Below, piece by piece: positions 1 to 7,366 of a DNA stretch of 13,015 bases (the stretch's first letter is position 1; each line of letters opens with the position of its first letter). Source of the DNA: Actinomycetota bacterium (lineage in GTDB: Bacteria > Actinomycetota > Actinomycetes > Nanopelagicales > Nanopelagicaceae); the NCBI GenBank assembly GCA_009697555.1, contig WLQV01000007.1, forward strand, positions 1-13,015, read 5' to 3'. Under the pieces are notes generated by a model that worked only from the letters and a program-made list of their open reading frames with translations, did no database searches and had not been told where the DNA came from. The position numbers were made by a program, and so were the translations under genes.

Positions 1-768
1 CCTAATACCGAAGTTGGAAAATTAGTTTCTAGTCTTAACCAGATGCTTACTCGGATTGAAGAGGCATTTAACGCACGCACAACTAGTGAGAATCGCTTGC
101 GCCGCTTTGTTGCCGATGCCAGTCATGAATTACGTACGCCACTGACTGCAATTCGCGGCTTTGCTGAATTGCATCGCCAAGGTGCCGTGCAAGGTGAGAT
201 AGCAACCAGCGAATTGCTCGGACGAATTGAGAAGGAATCAATTCGCATGAGCTCTCTCGTTGAAGATCTCTTACTCTTGGCGCGCATGGATCAATCACCA
301 GAGATTGCAAAGTTGCCAGTTAATCTCAATACAGTGGTTCTGGAAGTCGTTGAATCGGCGCGCGCATCAGGGCCTGACCATTCAATTGAAATTTCATTGC
401 CAGATACTGCGCTCATGGTTACTGGCGATAGCGATCGCCTCCATCAAGTGCTGGCAAATCTCCTAGCGAATGCACGAGTGCATACTCCAGCTGGAACAAA
501 GATCACTGTTACAGGTAAAGCAGTTGAGAATGGAATAACAATCGATGTGGCAGATGATGGACCGGGTCTCTCCCAAGAAGCACAGGGGCGCATCTTTGAA
601 CGCTTCTACCGCGCAGACCCATCTCGCCAACGCACTGGACAACAGGGCAGCGGTCTGGGCTTATCTATCGTTGATTCGGTAATGAATGCGCATAGCGGCA
701 AGGTCAGTGTTGCATCGGAACTTGGCAAAGGCACAACCTTTACCTTGTTCTTTCCTACTGGAATTTAA
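1..768 (+). CDS. Sensor histidine kinase, C-terminal part (5' end outside window)
   Basis: Membrane two-component sensor kinase that would autophosphorylate on His and pass the phosphate to a response regulator probably encoded just upstream. The reading frame is open from base 1, so the first residues seen (the end of a HAMP-type linker) are not the true N terminus. Counting from the Met at 43: the HisKA H-box SHELRTPL has the phospho-acceptor H28. The HATPase_c domain has the N-box with N143 (NLLANA), the G1 box DDGPG (171-175), the F box RIFERFYR (183-190) and the G2 box GSGLGLSIV (202-210). All catalytic boxes are intact. The RRFVADASHELRTPL style is that of actinobacterial OmpR-partner kinases, but the sensor domain is missing, so the signal and the gene name cannot be given. 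The stop overlaps the htpX stop. Confidence 0.95.
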   Translation, partial: PNTEVGKLVSSLNQMLTRIEEAFNARTTSENRLRRFVADASHELRTPLTAIRGFAELHRQGAVQGEIATSELLGRIEKESIRMSSLVEDLLLLARMDQSPEIAKLPVNLNTVVLEVVESARASGPDHSIEISLPDTALMVTGDSDRLHQVLANLLANARVHTPAGTKITVTGKAVENGITIDVADDGPGLSQEAQGRIFERFYRADPSRQRTGQQGSGLGLSIVDSVMNAHSGKVSVASELGKGTTFTLFFPTGI

Positions 769-1661
769 CTTAAGGATTCCATCGCGCGCAACGTTTCAAT
801 GCGCTCTTGAATCGGTGGATGAGTAGCAAAGAGGCGAGAAATATTTCCACCATCAAGTGGTGATTCAATCCAGATATGCGCGACTGCATTGGAGCGTTGT
901 TGCACAACGGTGGAATCTGCCGCAAGTACTTCTAGAGCTTTGCGCAGGCCAGTTGGGTTACGAGTAAATTGAACCGCAGTTGCATCGGCTAATGATTCAC
1001 GCTTGCGCGAAATAGCTGATTTCAGGAGCACTGATGCAATTGGCGCCAAAATTAATACTAGAAGTGAGAAAACTAAGAGCAGTGGATTGCTATTGCTCTC
1101 ACGATCTCGGCGCCCACCAAACCACATCATCCTCATAATGAAATCACTCAAAATTGCGATTGCTCCAGCAGTTGTTGCAGCAACAGCAGAAACTAAAGTA
1201 TCGCGATTAGCAACATGAGAGAGTTCGTGTGCAATTACTCCTTGCAGTTCATCGCGCTCCATGACATCGAGTAAACCGGTAGTAAATGCGATGAGCGCAT
1301 GTTCTGGGTTTCTGCCTGTTGCAAATGCATTCGGTGCAGAATCCTCAACGACTGCAACCTTAGGCATTGGCAGGCCACTCGCAATAACAACCTCATGAAT
1401 AACGGCAAATAACTTTGGATTATCACTCTCAACTATTTGGCGCGCACCAGTCATGCGCAGCACCAGTGAATCGGATGCGTAATAGGAACCCCATACGGAA
1501 ATCAGCGCTAAACCCACTGCGATCGGAACAATTCCTGCTGTGCTCTGTCCGGCATATGTAAGTGCGGCGAAAACCACAACCCAGACAAGTGCGCCCATAA
1601 CGGCGAGCAAGAGGAAGGTCTTTCGCTTATTTGCTGATTGCAGGGTGCGAAAATTACTCAT
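765..1661 (-). CDS. htpX: HtpX-like M48 membrane zinc metalloprotease
   Basis: Integral-membrane protease of peptidase family M48B that degrades misfolded or damaged membrane proteins. The 298 residues are close to the usual HtpX length (about 285-300). Two N-terminal hydrophobic segments (about 17-34 and 41-60) are followed by the zinc motif HELSH (145-149; H145 and H149 ligands, E146 catalytic). Two more hydrophobic stretches follow (about 157-177 and 193-215). The third ligand is E222 in RKRESLADA, and the family motif FATHPP is at 278-283. The gene lies 11 nt after lemA and has no clear Shine-Dalgarno, so it is probably translated from a lemA-htpX transcript. Its stop codon overlaps that of the convergent histidine kinase in TTAA (765-768). 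Confidence 0.95.
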   Translation of the reverse strand: MSNFRTLQSANKRKTFLLLAVMGALVWVVVFAALTYAGQSTAGIVPIAVGLALISVWGSYYASDSLVLRMTGARQIVESDNPKLFAVIHEVVIASGLPMPKVAVVEDSAPNAFATGRNPEHALIAFTTGLLDVMERDELQGVIAHELSHVANRDTLVSAVAATTAGAIAILSDFIMRMMWFGGRRDRESNSNPLLLVFSLLVLILAPIASVLLKSAISRKRESLADATAVQFTRNPTGLRKALEVLAADSTVVQQRSNAVAHIWIESPLDGGNISRLFATHPPIQERIETLRAMESLS

Positions 1662-1672
1662 CTATTACTGTT

Positions 1673-2227
1673 TTAAAACTTTACTGTTGGCGCTTGGCGC
1701 GATGCTGGATCTTCCACTTCGTAGAATTCGCGTGCACTTACCTTGGCAAGTGGTGCGAAAAAGCTAGTAGGGATAGTTTTTACAGCAGTATTGAGCGAGC
1801 GCACATTGTCATTATAAAACTGGCGTGCAAATGAAACTTTATTCTCTGTGCCAGATAATTCATCTTGCAAGCTTAAGAAATTAGCTGAGGCTTTGAGATC
1901 TGGATAGCCTTCCGCAACTGCAAGAAGCCCACGAAGTGCTTGAGTCATTGCGCCATCTGCTGCGGCAACATCGGCAACAGTTGTTGCAGTTGTGGCTTTG
2001 GCACGGGCATTGACTACCTTCTCAAAGGTATCTTTCTCATGCGCTGCATAGCCTTTAACAACTTCAACTAAATTAGGAATTAAATCGGCGCGACGCTTGA
2101 GTTGTACTTCGATCTGAGCGAATGCTTCATCGACTGAAACATTGAGTCGCACTAGGCGGTTGTACTGCGCAACGAAAATTAGCGCAAGCAGTACGAGGAG
2201 TGCTACGACAACCAAGATAGTTTTCAT
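1673..2227 (-). CDS. lemA: LemA family protein
   Basis: Membrane-anchored helical protein of the LemA family, whose molecular function is not established. The family often sits beside htpX-type proteases and is thought to support membrane-protein quality control. The 184 residues are the usual length. A single N-terminal transmembrane helix (about 3-20) is followed by the signature YNRLVRLNVSVDEAFAQIEV, a KRRADLIPNLVEVVKGY stretch and AHEKDTFEKVVNARAKA. Long amphipathic helices then run to RQFYNDNV near the C-terminal end. Its start is ATG without a Shine-Dalgarno but with a TANNNT hexamer 6 nt upstream, so it may have its own leaderless promoter. The gap to dcd is 30 nt, so read-through from dcd is also possible. 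Confidence 0.95.
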   Translation of the reverse strand: MKTILVVVALLVLLALIFVAQYNRLVRLNVSVDEAFAQIEVQLKRRADLIPNLVEVVKGYAAHEKDTFEKVVNARAKATTATTVADVAAADGAMTQALRGLLAVAEGYPDLKASANFLSLQDELSGTENKVSFARQFYNDNVRSLNTAVKTIPTSFFAPLAKVSAREFYEVEDPASRQAPTVKF

Positions 2228-2233
2228 GTGAGT

Positions 2234-2239
2234 AATCTA
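2234..2239 (-). promoter_or_regulatory. Possible leaderless promoter -10 (TAGATT) of lemA
   Basis: On the minus strand TAGATT fits the actinobacterial -10 pattern TANNNT and is exactly 6 nt before the lemA ATG, placing transcription start at the A of the start codon. No convincing -35 was found. A TANNNT match at one allowed spacing arises by chance about once in 64, so this is only suggestive alone. Confidence 0.4.
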
Positions 2240-2257
2240 CTTTCGATCTCTGTGAAA

Positions 2258-2836
2258 TTACTGTGTTTTAGATTTGTGAAAGTTGAGCCATGAGCGTGAC
2301 GGCGTTGGGCCACGCTGGCCTTGGTAGCGCGAACCATACTGCGCAGATCCGTAAGGGTGCTCTGCAGGGGATGAGAGTTTGATCAAGCAGAGTTGACCGA
2401 TCTTCATTCCAGGAAAGAGCTTGACTGGCAGGTTAGCCACGTTGGAGAGTTCTAAAGTGATGTGGCCAGAAAAACCTGGATCGATAAAACCGGCAGTGGA
2501 GTGAGTCAGTAAACCAAGACGACCTAGCGAAGACTTTCCTTCCAGGCGCCCAGCAATGTCATCGGGAAGAGTAATTACTTCGTAAGTACTAGCAAGAACG
2601 AATTCACCAGGATGCAAGATAAAGAACTCATCATCGGCTACTTCTACTTCACGAGTGAGCTCGGATTGTTCGATCGATGGATCGATGACCGAATACTTAT
2701 GATTTTCAAAGACGCGGAAGAAGCGATCGAGGCGAACATCAACGCTGGAGGGTTGGATCATTCCTGGCTCGAAGGGTTCAACTAGAACCCGGCCGGAGCT
2801 TATTTCGGAGCGAATATCGCGATCACTGAGCAGCAC
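2258..2836 (-). CDS. dcd: dCTP deaminase, dUMP-forming (bifunctional dCTP deaminase/dUTPase)
   Basis: Cytosolic homotrimeric enzyme that deaminates dCTP and, in the actinobacterial type, also hydrolyses the triphosphate to give dUMP for thymidylate synthesis while keeping dUTP low. The 192-residue protein follows the M. tuberculosis enzyme nearly throughout: MLLSDRD start, [11 protein letters not shown] (27-37), [15 protein letters not shown] (96-110), [21 protein letters not shown] (112-132), and [12 protein letters not shown] near the end. S102, R106, A115 and E129 match the E. coli active-site set S111, R115, A124 and E138; E129 is the expected catalytic base. The start is GTG, fixed by alignment to the conserved MLLSDRD N terminus. 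It is divergent from fadE5, 94 nt away. Bifunctionality is inferred from the Mtb-like sequence. Confidence 0.96.
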   Translation of the reverse strand: MLLSDRDIRSEISSGRVLVEPFEPGMIQPSSVDVRLDRFFRVFENHKYSVIDPSIEQSELTREVEVADDEFFILHPGEFVLASTYEVITLPDDIAGRLEGKSSLGRLGLLTHSTAGFIDPGFSGHITLELSNVANLPVKLFPGMKIGQLCLIKLSSPAEHPYGSAQYGSRYQGQRGPTPSRSWLNFHKSKTQ

Positions 2837-2844
2837 GATCGGTG

Positions 2845-2850
2845 ACCTTA
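2845..2850 (-). promoter_or_regulatory. Possible -10 hexamer (TAAGGT) of dcd
   Basis: TAAGGT on the minus strand ends 8 nt before the GTG start of dcd, consistent with a leaderless or near-leaderless transcript. The AGGT within it is a poor and badly placed Shine-Dalgarno alternative. No clear -35 was seen at 17-18 nt; a TTAGGC lies 19 nt upstream. Confidence 0.35.
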
Positions 2851-2891
2851 CCCTCTCTTTCGCTGCGATGCCTAACCTGCCGCGCCACGCC

Positions 2892-2917
2892 TAATTTGCA
2901 TAAGTTACTGACCAGTA
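2892..2917 (+). promoter_or_regulatory. fadE5 promoter candidate with inverted-repeat operator
   Basis: TAATTT (2892-2897) is a candidate -10 for fadE5. It is followed at 2906-2917 by a perfect inverted repeat, TACTG-AC-CAGTA, which ends 13 nt before the fadE5 start and would sit at or just after the transcription start. Pairing extends outward with one mismatch (2904-2919). Short palindromes here are typical operators of TetR- or GntR-type repressors that control fatty-acid genes. The regulator is not in the window and the role is inferred. Confidence 0.35.
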
Positions 2918-2930
2918 GCAAAATAAAGCC

Positions 2931-4757
2931 ATGGGCCATTACATAGCAAACCTGCGGGATATCGAGTTCTGCCTCTTTGATCTCCTCGAGCGCGAAAGCG
3001 TTTTAGGGAAATCGATTTACAGCGAACTCGATCGCGAGACTGTTATGGGAATGCTCGAAGAGATCAAGCGCCTCGCCGAAAATGATTTAGCTGCATCTTT
3101 TGTTGATGGCGATCGAGAAGGTGTGAAATTTAATCCAGCAACTGGTGAAGCAACTCTTCCCGCCTCATTTGTTAAGTCTTATCGCGCCTACATTGATAAT
3201 GAATGGTGGCGCATTGACGCACCAGTTGGTTTAGGTGGCACCGTTATTCCTGCTTCAGTGCGTTGGGCAATTGCTGAAATGGTTCTTGGTGCAAACCCTG
3301 CAATTCATATTTATGGATCATCCGCCTCATTTGCGCAAGTGATCTGGCAACTCGGCACTGAAGAACAGAAGAAGATTGCAAAACTTATTGTGGATCGCGA
3401 CTGGGGCACCACAATGATGCTCACTGAACCAGATGCAGGTAGCGATGTCGGTGCTGGTCGTTCTAAAGCGGTGCAACAAAGTGATGGCACATGGCACCTC
3501 ACCGGTACTAAGCGCTTTATTACATCGGGTGAGAGCAATCTCAATGAGAATATTCTTCACTATGTTTTAGCTCGACGCGAAGGTGGCGGACCTGGCACAA
3601 AGGGTTTGAGTCTCTTCCTTGTTCCTAAATATCATTTCAATTGGGAAACCGGCGAGCTTGGTAAGCGCAATGGAATTTATGCCACCAAGGTCGAACACAA
3701 GATGGGTCTCAATGCATCGTCAACTTGCGAAATGAATATGGGCGAGAACGAACCAGCAGTGGGATATCTCCTCGGTGAAGTTCATGATGGCATTCGCCAG
3801 ATGTTTAAAATTATTGAATTCGCGCGCATGATGGTGGGCACCAAAGCAATTTCAACTCTTTCAACTGGTTACCAAAATGCGCTGAGCTACGCCAAGGTGC
3901 GCGTGCAAGGTGGCGACATGAAGGTCATGAATGACAAGGCTTCGCCTCGCGTCACGATCATTCATCATCCTGATGTGCGCCGCTCGTTGATGACGCAGAA
4001 GTCTTATGCCGAAGGCATGCGTGCCTTAGTGCTTTATACCGCCTCCATTCAAGATGAAATCGCACTCGCTGCTGCTGCAGGCGATGCAGATCGCTTGGAA
4101 GATTTAAAGGCGCTCAATGATTTATTACTTCCAGTTGTTAAGGGTTTTGGTAGCGAGCGTTCATGGACACTCCTTGGAACCGAATCACTTCAAACATTTG
4201 GTGGCTCTGGCTTTACCCAAGATTGGCCGCTCGAACAATATGTACGCGATGCAAAGATCGACACACTTTATGAAGGCACTACTGCAATTCAAGGTTTGGA
4301 TTTCTTCTTCCGCAAAATTGTGAAAGATGGCGGGCGCGCAATTGGATTACTTGGTAAAGAGATTCAAACCTTTGCCGAATCTGGCGGAGTGCTCAGTGAC
4401 GAGAAGGCACAATTACTCAAATCACTTGGCGATCTCAATGCAATTGTTGCCACACTTGTCGGTCATGCCATGGCTTCGCAAGAGAAATCCGAAGAGATTT
4501 ATAAGGTGGGCCTCAACACCACGCGCCTTCTCATGGCAGTTGGCGACATCATCTGTGCCTGGTTGCTTATCCGTCAAGGCGTTATTGCAGAGAGTAAGTT
4601 GGCAACAGCAAGTGGCAAAGATAAAGATTTCTACACTGGCAAAATTGCAGCAGCGAAATTCTTTATCAGCACTGTTCTGCCACGCATTACTGCTGATCGA
4701 AAGATCATCGAAGCAGGCGATGGCGAGATCATGAATCTCTCTGAAAGCGCCTTCTAA
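2931..4757 (+). CDS. fadE5: FadE5-type long acyl-CoA dehydrogenase
   Basis: FAD-dependent acyl-CoA dehydrogenase catalysing the first step of beta-oxidation (acyl-CoA to trans-2-enoyl-CoA). The 608 residues match the long FadE5 subfamily (Mtb FadE5 about 611), not the ~380-residue classical enzymes. It begins MGHYIANLRD, as FadE5 begins MSHYxxNxRD, which supports this ATG. Landmarks: the FAD-binding stretch TMMLTEPDAGSDVGAGRSKA, GTKRFITSGE, VEHKMGL, ARMMVGTKAI and HHPDVRRSLMTQK. Near the end of the catalytic core, DTLYEGTTAIQ holds the predicted catalytic base E448. A roughly 120-residue C-terminal extension follows, ending MNLSESAF (FadE5: MELDEAAF). FadE5 enzymes accept a broad range of chain lengths. 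No Shine-Dalgarno was found. The EamA gene follows after 18 nt. Confidence 0.96.
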   Translation: MGHYIANLRDIEFCLFDLLERESVLGKSIYSELDRETVMGMLEEIKRLAENDLAASFVDGDREGVKFNPATGEATLPASFVKSYRAYIDNEWWRIDAPVGLGGTVIPASVRWAIAEMVLGANPAIHIYGSSASFAQVIWQLGTEEQKKIAKLIVDRDWGTTMMLTEPDAGSDVGAGRSKAVQQSDGTWHLTGTKRFITSGESNLNENILHYVLARREGGGPGTKGLSLFLVPKYHFNWETGELGKRNGIYATKVEHKMGLNASSTCEMNMGENEPAVGYLLGEVHDGIRQMFKIIEFARMMVGTKAISTLSTGYQNALSYAKVRVQGGDMKVMNDKASPRVTIIHHPDVRRSLMTQKSYAEGMRALVLYTASIQDEIALAAAAGDADRLEDLKALNDLLLPVVKGFGSERSWTLLGTESLQTFGGSGFTQDWPLEQYVRDAKIDTLYEGTTAIQGLDFFFRKIVKDGGRAIGLLGKEIQTFAESGGVLSDEKAQLLKSLGDLNAIVATLVGHAMASQEKSEEIYKVGLNTTRLLMAVGDIICAWLLIRQGVIAESKLATASGKDKDFYTGKIAAAKFFISTVLPRITADRKIIEAGDGEIMNLSESAF

Positions 4758-4763
4758 CTCCGC

Positions 4764-4769
4764 TACCCT
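4764..4769 (+). promoter_or_regulatory. Possible leaderless promoter -10 (TACCCT) of the EamA gene
   Basis: TACCCT fits TANNNT and is exactly 6 nt before the GTG start at 4776, in the 18-nt gap after fadE5. No Shine-Dalgarno precedes that start, so a leaderless transcript is plausible alongside read-through from fadE5. Confidence 0.35.
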
Positions 4770-4775
4770 TCTGGG

Positions 4776-5708
4776 GTGTCAGCCACCTTCTTCACTCGCC
4801 ATAAGGGTGAAATCCTTACGACTGCTGGGGCAACTTTCTTCGCATTTAATGGTGTTATCGCCAAATTAGTTTTAGCTGGTGGGCTAAGTGCATGGCGCCT
4901 TACCCAGATTCGCTGCATTGGCGCATTTCTTATTCTGGGAACCATTGTCTTCTTTACTGCGCGCCAGTCTTTGAAATTTTCTAAGCGCGAAATTCCAGCC
5001 CTCCTGCTTTATGGCGCAGTGGGTTACGCCGCGGTGCAGGTCTTCTACTTCCTCTCGATTTCGCTGCTCCATGTGAGTATCGCTCTAATTATTGAATTTA
5101 CTGCTCCAATTTGGATTGTTCTCTGGATTCGCTATGTACGAAAGGCGCAAGTACCGCCTCTGATGTGGGGGGCTATTGCACTCGCACTTCTGGGATTGGC
5201 CCTCGTTGCACAAATTTGGAAGGGAGCAACGCTCAATGGTTGGGGCGTTACTTGGGCCATCGTTGATGCCCTCGCCCTAGCTGTCTATTTTCTTGTCGGT
5301 GAAAAATTATTAGTCAATCGTCAGCCACGTGCACTGACGGTCTTAGGGCTAGGTGTTGCCGGAATTCTCTGGGCAATTACGCTGCCGCTCTGGAATTTTC
5401 CATTCGGTATTTTGACTAAGTCAATTGAATTGCAGGGAAACTTCGCCGGTAAATATCTTCCTGGCTGGGTTTTGATTCTCTGGATCATTGTGATGGGAAC
5501 AATCGTTCCTTACCTCTTAGTCCTCTCTGGACTTAAAGAGCTATCTGCATCAACAAGTAGCGTGATCGGAATGAGTGAACCAATCTTTGCTGGAATCTTT
5601 GCATTTGCCTGGTTGCAAGAGAGTTTCACTCTCATTCAATTACTTGGCGCAGCAGTTGTGTTAACTGGAATTTATTATGCAGATAAGGCGCGCATCGCCG
5701 CGCATTAA
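4776..5708 (+). CDS. EamA/DMT-superfamily transporter
   Basis: Inner-membrane permease of the drug/metabolite transporter superfamily, with two tandem EamA repeats (about residues 10-145 and 152-305) giving roughly ten membrane helices. The substrate cannot be told from sequence; relatives export amino acids or other metabolites. Family features are the early AKLVLAGGLSAWRLTQIRCIGAF stretch (helix 1 to 2 loop), the conserved FTAPIWIVLW near the end of repeat 1, and the matching SEPIFAGIFAFAWLQE near the end of repeat 2, followed by LLGAAVVLTGI. The start is GTG; its position is supported by family length (310 residues) and by the short gap after fadE5. The stop overlaps the dnaB stop in the shared TTAA at 5705-5708. 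Confidence 0.9.
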   Translation: MSATFFTRHKGEILTTAGATFFAFNGVIAKLVLAGGLSAWRLTQIRCIGAFLILGTIVFFTARQSLKFSKREIPALLLYGAVGYAAVQVFYFLSISLLHVSIALIIEFTAPIWIVLWIRYVRKAQVPPLMWGAIALALLGLALVAQIWKGATLNGWGVTWAIVDALALAVYFLVGEKLLVNRQPRALTVLGLGVAGILWAITLPLWNFPFGILTKSIELQGNFAGKYLPGWVLILWIIVMGTIVPYLLVLSGLKELSASTSSVIGMSEPIFAGIFAFAWLQESFTLIQLLGAAVVLTGIYYADKARIAAH

Positions 5709-7102
5709 CCTTCGCGCTGCTCGGAGAAGTCTGTGCCAGATGAGTGAGTTGGCATATCAACAAAGCGGGCAAAGTGAAGTTGCGCAGTAACAGTGATTGT
5801 GCGAGTAGGTCCATTGCGATGCTTGGCCACAATAAAATCTGCCTCACCTAAGCGAGATTGATTGTCATATAAATCTTCGCGGTGCATCAAGATCACTAAG
5901 TCAGCATCCTGCTCGATCGATCCAGATTCGCGAAGATCGGAGAGCATCGGCTTCTTATCGGAGCGCTGCTCTGGTGAACGGTTGAGCTGTGAGATAGCGA
6001 TTACCGGAACATTGAGTTCCTTCGCCATAAGTTTGAGTTGGCGTGAGAAATCAGAGACTTCCTGCTGACGATTCTCAACGCGCTTTCCGCTAGTCATCAA
6101 CTGCAGATAGTCGATAACAACGAGTTTGAGATCGTGGCGCTGCTTAAGGCGACGCGCCTTTGCGCGAATCTCCATCATGGAGAGGTTGGGCGAATCATCG
6201 ATAAAGAGTGGTGCATCGGAGATTTCACCCATACGACGAGCAAGCCGTGACCACTCTTCATCAGTGAGTGAACCAGAGCGAATCTGATTAAGACCCACAC
6301 GTGATTCAGCAGAGAGCATACGCATGGTGATTTCGGAGCGACTCATTTCAAGAGAGAAGATCACTGAGGTCATCTTCTTCTCAATCGATGCATGGCGCAC
6401 AATGTCGAGACCAAGTGTGGATTTACCGACGGCAGGACGTGCTGCAATAACAATCATGTTGCCGGGATGAAGACCATTGGTTAATTTATCGAGATCGCTA
6501 AATCCAGTCATGACACCTTCGACGCCGATGCCCTTAGAGATTGCTTCGATCTCATCGAGTGCTTGTGGCAAGAGAGTGCTCAGCTGTACATAATCTTCGC
6601 TAGCACGTCGCTCGGTTACAGCAAAGACTTCGGCCTGTGCTTGATCGACCGCATCATCGACTTCACCTTCTGTGGTGTAACCCAATTGCACAATCTTTGT
6701 ACCGGCTTCAACTAAGCGGCGCATGATTGCATGTTCGCGAACAATCTTTGCGTAGTAGCCAGCATTAGCTGCAGTAGGAACGGATGAGATAAGTGTGTGG
6801 AGATATGGCGCACCACCTGCGCGTGCAATGTCACCGCGCTTGGTGAGTTCGGCAGAGACAGTGACTGCATCTGCTGGTTCGCCGCGACCATAGAGATCGA
6901 GAATTGCATCGTAGATAAGTTCGTGTGCTGGTCGATAGAAATCGCGTTCACGTAAAATTTCAATGGCATCTGCAATGGCATCTTTACTTAACAACATGCC
7001 ACCTAAAACGCTCTGCTCTGCAATGAGATCTTGTGGCGGAGTGCGTTCGAATTCGCTCTCACTCCCGCGGGAGGAGCGGTTGGGAAGTTCTGCAATACTC
7101 AC
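5705..7102 (-). CDS. dnaB: Replicative DNA helicase DnaB
   Basis: Hexameric 5'-3' helicase that unwinds DNA at the replication fork and works with primase. The 465 residues hold an N-terminal DnaB domain (about 22-125, starting PPQDLIAEQSVLGGMLL), a linker, and a RecA-like domain (about 190-450). Walker A is ARPAVGKST (221-229), Walker B is LKLVVIDYLQL (326-336), the sensor stretch is SQLNRSPEQR (371-380), then DLRESGSIEQDAD (389-401) and the arginine-finger region KHRNG (427-431). No intein interrupts Walker A or the other motifs, unlike dnaB of several mycobacteria. The start is GTG, supported by AAGGTG (7108-7113) 5 nt upstream. TAACTT at 7153-7158 (minus) is a weak -10 candidate. The gene follows the rplI terminator, so it probably has its own promoter in 7103-7370. 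Confidence 0.97.
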   Translation of the reverse strand: MSIAELPNRSSRGSESEFERTPPQDLIAEQSVLGGMLLSKDAIADAIEILRERDFYRPAHELIYDAILDLYGRGEPADAVTVSAELTKRGDIARAGGAPYLHTLISSVPTAANAGYYAKIVREHAIMRRLVEAGTKIVQLGYTTEGEVDDAVDQAQAEVFAVTERRASEDYVQLSTLLPQALDEIEAISKGIGVEGVMTGFSDLDKLTNGLHPGNMIVIAARPAVGKSTLGLDIVRHASIEKKMTSVIFSLEMSRSEITMRMLSAESRVGLNQIRSGSLTDEEWSRLARRMGEISDAPLFIDDSPNLSMMEIRAKARRLKQRHDLKLVVIDYLQLMTSGKRVENRQQEVSDFSRQLKLMAKELNVPVIAISQLNRSPEQRSDKKPMLSDLRESGSIEQDADLVILMHREDLYDNQSRLGEADFIVAKHRNGPTRTITVTAQLHFARFVDMPTHSSGTDFSEQREG

Positions 7103-7107
7103 AAGAG

Positions 7108-7113
7108 CACCTT
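7108..7113 (-). promoter_or_regulatory. Shine-Dalgarno of dnaB
   Basis: The minus strand reads AAGGTG with a 5-nt spacer to the GTG at 7102. It is the main evidence for choosing this non-ATG start. Confidence 0.6.
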
Positions 7114-7176
7114 CCCAGAGAGCACTGACATAAGCGCTTCTCTACAGGGCTAAAGTTATTGCCTTACGCTGCGTTG

Positions 7177-7296
7177 ATGCGAGGCACACTCATAGCGCTG
7201 TGCGCAGGGGTGGGTATAACTCTCATATTCCTGTGGGTAAGCATGTTGATAAGTAGGCCAAAGCGGTGGATAACTTCGGTAATTAGTCGATTATGA
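7177..7296 (+). CDS. Possible 39-codon membrane peptide (uncertain)
   Basis: ATG to TGA ORF of 39 codons. Residues 4-25 form one strongly hydrophobic segment (TLIALCAGVGITLIFLWVSM and on), followed by the basic RPKRW, the pattern of a single-pass peptide with its C terminus inside. It has a leaderless-promoter signature: TACGCT (7165-7170) exactly 6 nt before the ATG and a 4-of-6 -35 (TCTACA, 7141-7146) 18 nt further up. Against it: five of six Ile codons are ATA, which is rare in the neighbouring genes, it has no recognised family, and the same bases carry the DnaA-box-like repeats, which may be the real reason for the sequence. Probably not coding, but worth recording. Confidence 0.2.
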   Translation: MRGTLIALCAGVGITLIFLWVSMLISRPKRWITSVISRL

Positions 7297-7316
7297 GCGT
7301 GGGCGCCTGTGGGTAA
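7211..7316 (-). promoter_or_regulatory. Cluster of DnaA-box-like 9-mers
   Basis: Four 9-mers read on the minus strand each differ from TTATCCACA by one base: TTACCCACA (7232-7240), TTATCAACA (7244-7252), TTATCCACC (7265-7273) and TTACCCACA (7308-7316). A weaker fifth, TTATACCCA (7211-7219), has two mismatches. All point the same way, and their left ends are 21, 12, 21 and 43 bp apart. An AT-rich stretch follows at about 7314-7371. The group lies about 110-215 bp upstream of the dnaB start. It could be a DnaA-binding regulatory site for dnaB, a DnaA-titration site, or part of an origin. The actinobacterial origin is normally between dnaA and dnaN, neither of which is visible here. Confidence 0.5.
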
Positions 7317-7366
7317 AACTTTATTTCACTATGTCACCATTTGAGATTTAACAAAAAGGTTGAGAT

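Noticed and set aside
2837..2930. tRNA gene in the dcd-fadE5 gap
   Set aside because: No cloverleaf, T-loop GTTCRA or acceptor pairing could be found by eye in the 94 bp.
4327..4734. 135-codon open frame on the + strand inside fadE5
   Set aside because: It is in another frame of a strongly conserved gene, resembles no family, and is fully explained by fadE5 codon composition.
6400..6480. Intein in dnaB at Walker A
   Set aside because: ARPAVGKST runs straight into the next conserved residues and the protein is 465 residues long, so nothing is inserted.
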